Made by a program: the position numbers and the translations under genes. 64,000 nucleotides of DNA from DATFDN01 sp963818725 (GTDB lineage Bacteria > Pseudomonadota > Alphaproteobacteria > Acetobacterales > Acetobacteraceae), in NCBI GenBank assembly GCA_963818725.1, contig CAWFTU010000014.1, positions 558,001-622,000 on the forward strand, in the 5' to 3' direction. Position 1 is the first letter of the stretch; every line of letters starts with the position of its first letter. Below are positions 60,567-64,000 of the stretch, in pieces. The notes under the pieces were generated by a model. That model saw only the letters and a list, made by a program, of their open reading frames with translations, made no database searches and had not been told where the DNA came from.

Positions 60567-61186
60567 AGGTCCTGCTCGTCGATGACCACTCGATCGTGCG
60601 CGCGGGACTGCGCGGACTGCTTGCAACGCTCCCGAGAACCGAGTTGGCGGAGGCGGCGACGGGCGAGGATGCGCTGGCGCTGGTCCGCGACACGCGCCCG
60701 GACCTCGTCATCCTCGACCTGAATCTGCCGGGTATCGGCGGGCTGGAGCTGGTGCGCCGATTGCTGGCGGAGGATCGGGCGGCGCGCGTTCTGGTGCTCA
60801 GCATGCACGCGGAGCCGCTGTACGCCGCACGCGCGATCGAGGCGGGCGCAAAAGGCTATGTCAGCAAGAATGCTGCGCCGGAGGAGCTGCTGCGGGCAGT
60901 CCGGAAGGTGGCGGAGGGAGGGCGCTATATCGAGAACGACATCGCCCAGGAACTAGCAATGCAAACCGTCTCGGCGACTAACCCGCTCGGCCAGCTTGCC
61001 GATCGCGACCTGGAAATCCTCCGTTATCTGGCGGAGGGCCGCAGCATGACCGACATCGCCGGCGCACTGAGCCTCAGCTACAAGACAGTCGCCAACGCGT
61101 GCAGCCAGATCAAGGCCAAGCTCGGGGTCGCCCGGACAGCGGATCTCATCCGCATCGCGATCGAAATTGGCGTCGCGCCGGGGTAG
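60563..61186 (+). CDS. NarL/FixJ-family response regulator
   Basis: A 207-residue regulator: receiver domain (1-120) with acidic pair DDH at 7-9, phosphorylation site Asp52 in VILDLNLPG and Lys102 in GYVSKNA; LuxR-type helix-turn-helix (about 140-205) with LADRDLEILRYLAEGRSMTD and LSLSYKTVANACSQIKAKLG. The usual LTxRExEVL start of GerE reads LADRDLEIL. It pairs with the kinase just upstream and probably controls the divergent receptor gene (inference from context). Confidence 0.94.
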   Translation: MKVLLVDDHSIVRAGLRGLLATLPRTELAEAATGEDALALVRDTRPDLVILDLNLPGIGGLELVRRLLAEDRAARVLVLSMHAEPLYAARAIEAGAKGYVSKNAAPEELLRAVRKVAEGGRYIENDIAQELAMQTVSATNPLGQLADRDLEILRYLAEGRSMTDIAGALSLSYKTVANACSQIKAKLGVARTADLIRIAIEIGVAPG

Positions 61187-61231
61187 TTGACGGGCACCCC
61201 TGTCCGTCTGATCGCGGTCGCTTCAGGCGGG

Positions 61232-62233
61232 TTAGGTTTCCAACCGAAACTGGATGGAAACTTCCGCGACGGCCGGGACCGGCCGGCCAGCCTGCGTCGC
61301 CGGGATGAACCGCCATTGCCGTACGGCCAGGAGCGCTGCGTTGTCCAGGCTTGTGTGACCGCTGCTCTGGCCGACCGCGACCGCGACCGGCGTGCCATCG
61401 GGGCCGACGCTGACCCGGACGAGTACACGCCCTTGCTCGCCGCGCCGGCGTGCCAGTTCCGGATAGGTCGGGGGCCGGTCGGTGGCCATGCCAGCCACCG
61501 GGCGGGGAGGAGTGATCGCGACAGGAGCGCCTTCCCGGGCGGGGGAGCCCGGCGCGAGGCGTGGCGCACGCGGCGGATCGGCGACCGGGCTTCGGGCACG
61601 TGGTACGCCGGCCGCCCTGCTCGCCACGTGGGGCGGAGATGGCGCGTGCTCGCGCGTTGCCGGCTTTGCGGGCGGAGAGGCCCGCGCGGGCTCGGCCCGT
61701 TGTCTCGCCGGGGGTTCCGGCTGGGGTGGCACGGCCGGCGTGGGCGCCGGACTCGAGGGGGCAATCGATGTCGGCACCGCCGGAGGTGGCTGTTCCGGAG
61801 CCTGCGGCGGGCTGGTTTCCACAACGGCCGGCGACGCTGCCTGATTTTGGGCCGGTTCCGGCTGCGCAGGGGTCGGCTCGGGCAAGGGGGGCTCGGCCGG
61901 TTGAGTCATAGCGGGCTCGGGCGGCGGAGGCGGACTCGGCGCGGGCTCCGGGGCGGGTGGCGGTGGCTGATCGGGGACTTGCGCCGGAGTGCGCTCCACG
62001 TCTGGAGCGGGTTCCGGCTTGTCCGGGACCGGCGCGGGTGCTGCGGCCGATTGCGCCGGGCCGGGTGCCGGCTCGAAAACGACCTCGACCGCGCCTTCTC
62101 CCGGCGAGGCAAGCTCGCGCGGCTGGTTCTGGACGAACAGCAGGGGCCCCGCGAGCGCCGCCGTGTGAACCAAGAGCGAAAACGCGATCCGGAAACCAGA
62201 GGGCGAGGACCGCCAGTCCCGAGTTCTTGCCAT
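61232..62233 (-). CDS. tonB: TonB-family energy transducer
   Basis: A 333-residue TonB: short N-terminal cytoplasmic part, a membrane anchor at about 15-35 (GFRIAFSLLVHTAALAGPLL), then a very long Pro/Ala/Glu-rich periplasmic spacer (about 45-240), and the C-terminal domain PPTYPELARRRGEQGRVLVR to VSIQFRLET. It couples the proton gradient via ExbBD to outer-membrane receptors. ExbB and ExbD genes are not in the window. It converges on the regulator gene, and with the receptor completes an uptake module. Confidence 0.92.
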   Translation of the reverse strand: MARTRDWRSSPSGFRIAFSLLVHTAALAGPLLFVQNQPRELASPGEGAVEVVFEPAPGPAQSAAAPAPVPDKPEPAPDVERTPAQVPDQPPPPAPEPAPSPPPPPEPAMTQPAEPPLPEPTPAQPEPAQNQAASPAVVETSPPQAPEQPPPAVPTSIAPSSPAPTPAVPPQPEPPARQRAEPARASPPAKPATREHAPSPPHVASRAAGVPRARSPVADPPRAPRLAPGSPAREGAPVAITPPRPVAGMATDRPPTYPELARRRGEQGRVLVRVSVGPDGTPVAVAVGQSSGHTSLDNAALLAVRQWRFIPATQAGRPVPAVAEVSIQFRLET

Positions 62234-62476
62234 GGCGTCCAGTGCCCAACGCCGCGAAGCCTCGGAAGGTAGGTGAAAAGGGGGGAAGCTGGCTGTCCCG
62301 GTCTCTTGATCCCTGTTGCGGGATCGCGCGTCATTGGCAGATCCCAAGCGGACCGACACGGCACCTCCCCAAAAACGCTGCTTATGCGCTTGCCCTTCCT
62401 TCTACGGGTCTCTTCCCGGACCATCAAGGAGGCCGGCCTTGCCGGAGCCGTCTGGCTTGAGCAGAGGCGCGTCGGT

Positions 62477-63844
62477 CTATTCGCCGAGTGGTGACCAAGC
62501 CGGATCGGTGGCGTTGGTCGCGGTTGGGATCGGGCGCTGGTTGAAGCCGGTGATGTCCACCGACACCAGGTGCGAGGAAAATCCGGCGCCGGTTGCGTCG
62601 GCGGCCCGGCTCTGGCTGAAAAACATCAGCACGCGCCCGTTCGGCGCGAAGGTTGGTCCCTCGATGTCCCAGCCTTGCGCCAGGATGCGCTCGCCGCTGC
62701 CGTCGGGTTGCATGACGCCGATCTCGAAGCCGCTGGACCCGCCGCCGAACCGGGTGAAGGCGATCAGGTCGCCGCGCGGCGACCAAACGGGGGTGGCGTA
62801 GCGGCCCGACCCGAAGCTGATGCGCCGCGCCTCGCCGCCTTCGGCGCCCATGATGTAGAGTTGCTGATCGCCGCCGCGATCGGAGTTGAACACGATCTGC
62901 GTTCCGTCGGGACTGTAGCAGGGGCTGACATCGATCGAATCCGATTGCGTCAGGCGTTGCGTCGCGCGGCTGGCGAGGTCCACCACGACGATGTCCGAGC
63001 CGCTGCCCTGCGCGACCGACATGATGACCCGTCCGCCATCGGGCGAGAAGCGCGGCGCGAAGGTCATCCCGTTGAAGTCGCCGAGCGCGGACTGGCGGCC
63101 GCTGGCGAGGTCGAGCAGGTAAACCCGCGGGCGGTTGTTGGCGTAGCTCATGAACGCGAGCTGGTCGCGCACAGGGGAGAAGCGTGGCGTCAGCACCATC
63201 CACGCGCCATCCGTCAGCAGCCGCTGGTTGGCGCCGTCCTGGTCCATGATGGCGAGGCGCCGGACCTGCCGCCCGCGGGGGCCGGTCGCGGAGATATAGG
63301 CGATGCGGGTGTCGAAGTAGCCCTTCTCCCCGAGCAGCCGCTCGTAGATCACATCGGCCATGATGTGCGCGATGCGGCGCCAGTTGGCGGTGCTCGATGT
63401 GTACGCGGTGCCCTGAAGCTGCGCGCGCGGCAGCACGTCCCAAAGCCGGAACTCCACGCGCATGCTGGGGCCGGAGGCCCGGACCGTGCCCGTGATCAGG
63501 GCTTGCGCGCCAATCGCCGCCCAGTTCTGAAAGTCGGGCGCTCCGCCGGCCCCGGCCGGGCCCTGGACGAAGGCGGCCGGGCTGATCGGGCGAAACAGGC
63601 CGGAATTGCCGAGATCGGCAGTGATGACTTGCGCGATGTCCCGGCCGAGCCCGGCCGAGGCGGGGTCGGTGCCGGAGAGGTCGGTGATCGCGATCGGGAT
63701 CGGCGCGGTGCGAGCGCGGTTCACGTCGATCACCGCGCTGGGTGCCTGAGCGAGGGCGGGAGCGGCGGCAAGCACGGACGCGGCAGCGGCCGCGCTCATC
63801 AGGCCGCGGCGGGGCAGAAGGGGTACGCCGTCGAAGTGCGTCAT
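62477..63844 (-). CDS. tolB: Tol-Pal system protein TolB
   Basis: A 455-residue periplasmic protein. Signal sequence RRGLMSAAAAASVLAAAPAL with cleavage after ALA; N-terminal TolB domain (PIPIAITDLSGTD, VITADLGNSGLFRPI, ALITGTVRASG); then six-bladed WD40-like beta-propeller repeats (FSPDGGRVIMSV, YSPDGTQIVFNSD, WSPRGDLIAFTRF, WSPLGE at the end). TolB links TolA to Pal and helps outer-membrane constriction during division. It follows tolA after 34 bp. Pal, normally next, is absent from its expected place. Confidence 0.95.
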   Translation of the reverse strand: MTHFDGVPLLPRRGLMSAAAAASVLAAAPALAQAPSAVIDVNRARTAPIPIAITDLSGTDPASAGLGRDIAQVITADLGNSGLFRPISPAAFVQGPAGAGGAPDFQNWAAIGAQALITGTVRASGPSMRVEFRLWDVLPRAQLQGTAYTSSTANWRRIAHIMADVIYERLLGEKGYFDTRIAYISATGPRGRQVRRLAIMDQDGANQRLLTDGAWMVLTPRFSPVRDQLAFMSYANNRPRVYLLDLASGRQSALGDFNGMTFAPRFSPDGGRVIMSVAQGSGSDIVVVDLASRATQRLTQSDSIDVSPCYSPDGTQIVFNSDRGGDQQLYIMGAEGGEARRISFGSGRYATPVWSPRGDLIAFTRFGGGSSGFEIGVMQPDGSGERILAQGWDIEGPTFAPNGRVLMFFSQSRAADATGAGFSSHLVSVDITGFNQRPIPTATNATDPAWSPLGE

Positions 63845-63878
63845 GCGAGTCCTTGGGAGAAGGTCGGAGGTGGATCGG

Positions 63879-64000
63879 TCAGGGGCGGAACCTGAAGGTC
63901 AGCACGTTCACCTTGCCCAGCAATCTCGGGGGCAGGGGCAGGTTGGCGCAGGCTGGTGACATGACGGCGCGCACCGCCCGTTCGGCGAAGGCGCGCAGGC
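63879..64000 (-). CDS. tolA: TolA-like C-terminal end (partial)
   Basis: The last 40 codons of a gene running off the window's end: LRAFAERAVRAVMSPACANL and PPRLLGKVNVLTFRFRP before TGA. This is the alphaproteobacterial TolA (or TonB-family) C-terminal pattern, in which RAVxxP(x)C..LPLP..L and xLTFRF are conserved. Lying just upstream of tolB it is most likely tolA. Confidence 0.75.
   Translation of the reverse strand, partial: LRAFAERAVRAVMSPACANLPLPPRLLGKVNVLTFRFRP

Noticed and set aside
62234..62476. A short plus-strand frame (MRLPFLLRVSSRTIKEAG) between tonB and tolB
   Set aside because: About 33 codons, running into the end of tolB on the opposite strand, with no ribosome site; no supporting motif.

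Overview
The window is a 64 kb piece of a GC-rich alphaproteobacterial chromosome. It is most likely from the Rhodospirillales/Acetobacteraceae, judging from overall codon use, the L21-L27-ObgE-ProB order, an alanine/proline-tailed L21, and the abundance of acyl-CoA and branched-chain amino-acid genes. This placement is inference from gene content, not a database match. About 45 chromosomal genes are recognisable, and six insertion sequences from five families have been pasted among them.

Layout. 1-7 kb: end of an alpha/beta hydrolase, pqiABC (envelope lipid transport), msrA, a VOC protein and an amidase. 7.2-10.3 kb: IS630 copy 1 and a lone, AT-richer DUF262/HNH gene that looks like a horizontally acquired restriction or defence gene. 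10.3-13.3 kb: a two-subunit-type acyl-CoA dehydrogenase pair and a Ddn-like oxidoreductase. 13.3-20.5 kb: a wrecked phosphorus-uptake region, with a Pit phosphate permease split by an IS4-family element, phnE frameshifted, phnC intact, and phnD split by an ISAs1-family element. 20.6-25.4 kb: tandem acyl-CoA ligases, an M23 protein, CsbD, DUF3309 and a glycine-rich secreted protein. 25.5-30.7 kb: a livKHMGF importer. 30.8-34.8 kb: three nested insertion sequences (IS1380 inside IS3 inside IS1595). 35-39 kb: OprB-type porin, mutY, a DciA-like gene and a DsbA-like protein. 39-49 kb: smc, mmsA, a GGDEF/EAL protein, asd, an acyl-CoA dehydrogenase and a DUF4239 pseudogene. 49-53.5 kb: rplU-rpmA-obgE-proB, a cupin and a class II aldolase. 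53.9-56.6 kb: IS630 copy 2 and a diguanylate cyclase. 56.7-62.2 kb: TonB-dependent receptor, NarL-type two-component system and TonB, which look like one regulated import module. 62.5-64 kb: tolB and the end of tolA.

The most striking observation is a 44-nt palindrome flanked by CTCCGC direct repeats. It sits inside two unrelated transposase genes (IS630, in both copies, and ISAs1). The two versions have the same length, conserved flanks and compensating base changes in the stem. Removing exactly 44 nt restores the local reading frame in both. This looks like a miniature palindromic mobile element, or possibly a translationally bypassed one.

A second class of palindromic repeats (C/G-rich arms around a short loop) lies between genes, and has also entered coding sequence in smc and livM without breaking it. 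Several genes, including the normally essential asd, carry single-base frameshifts. This raises the possibility of sequencing error and means the single-base pseudogenes should be treated with care, whereas the IS interruptions with target duplications and the DUF4239 nonsense codons look real.
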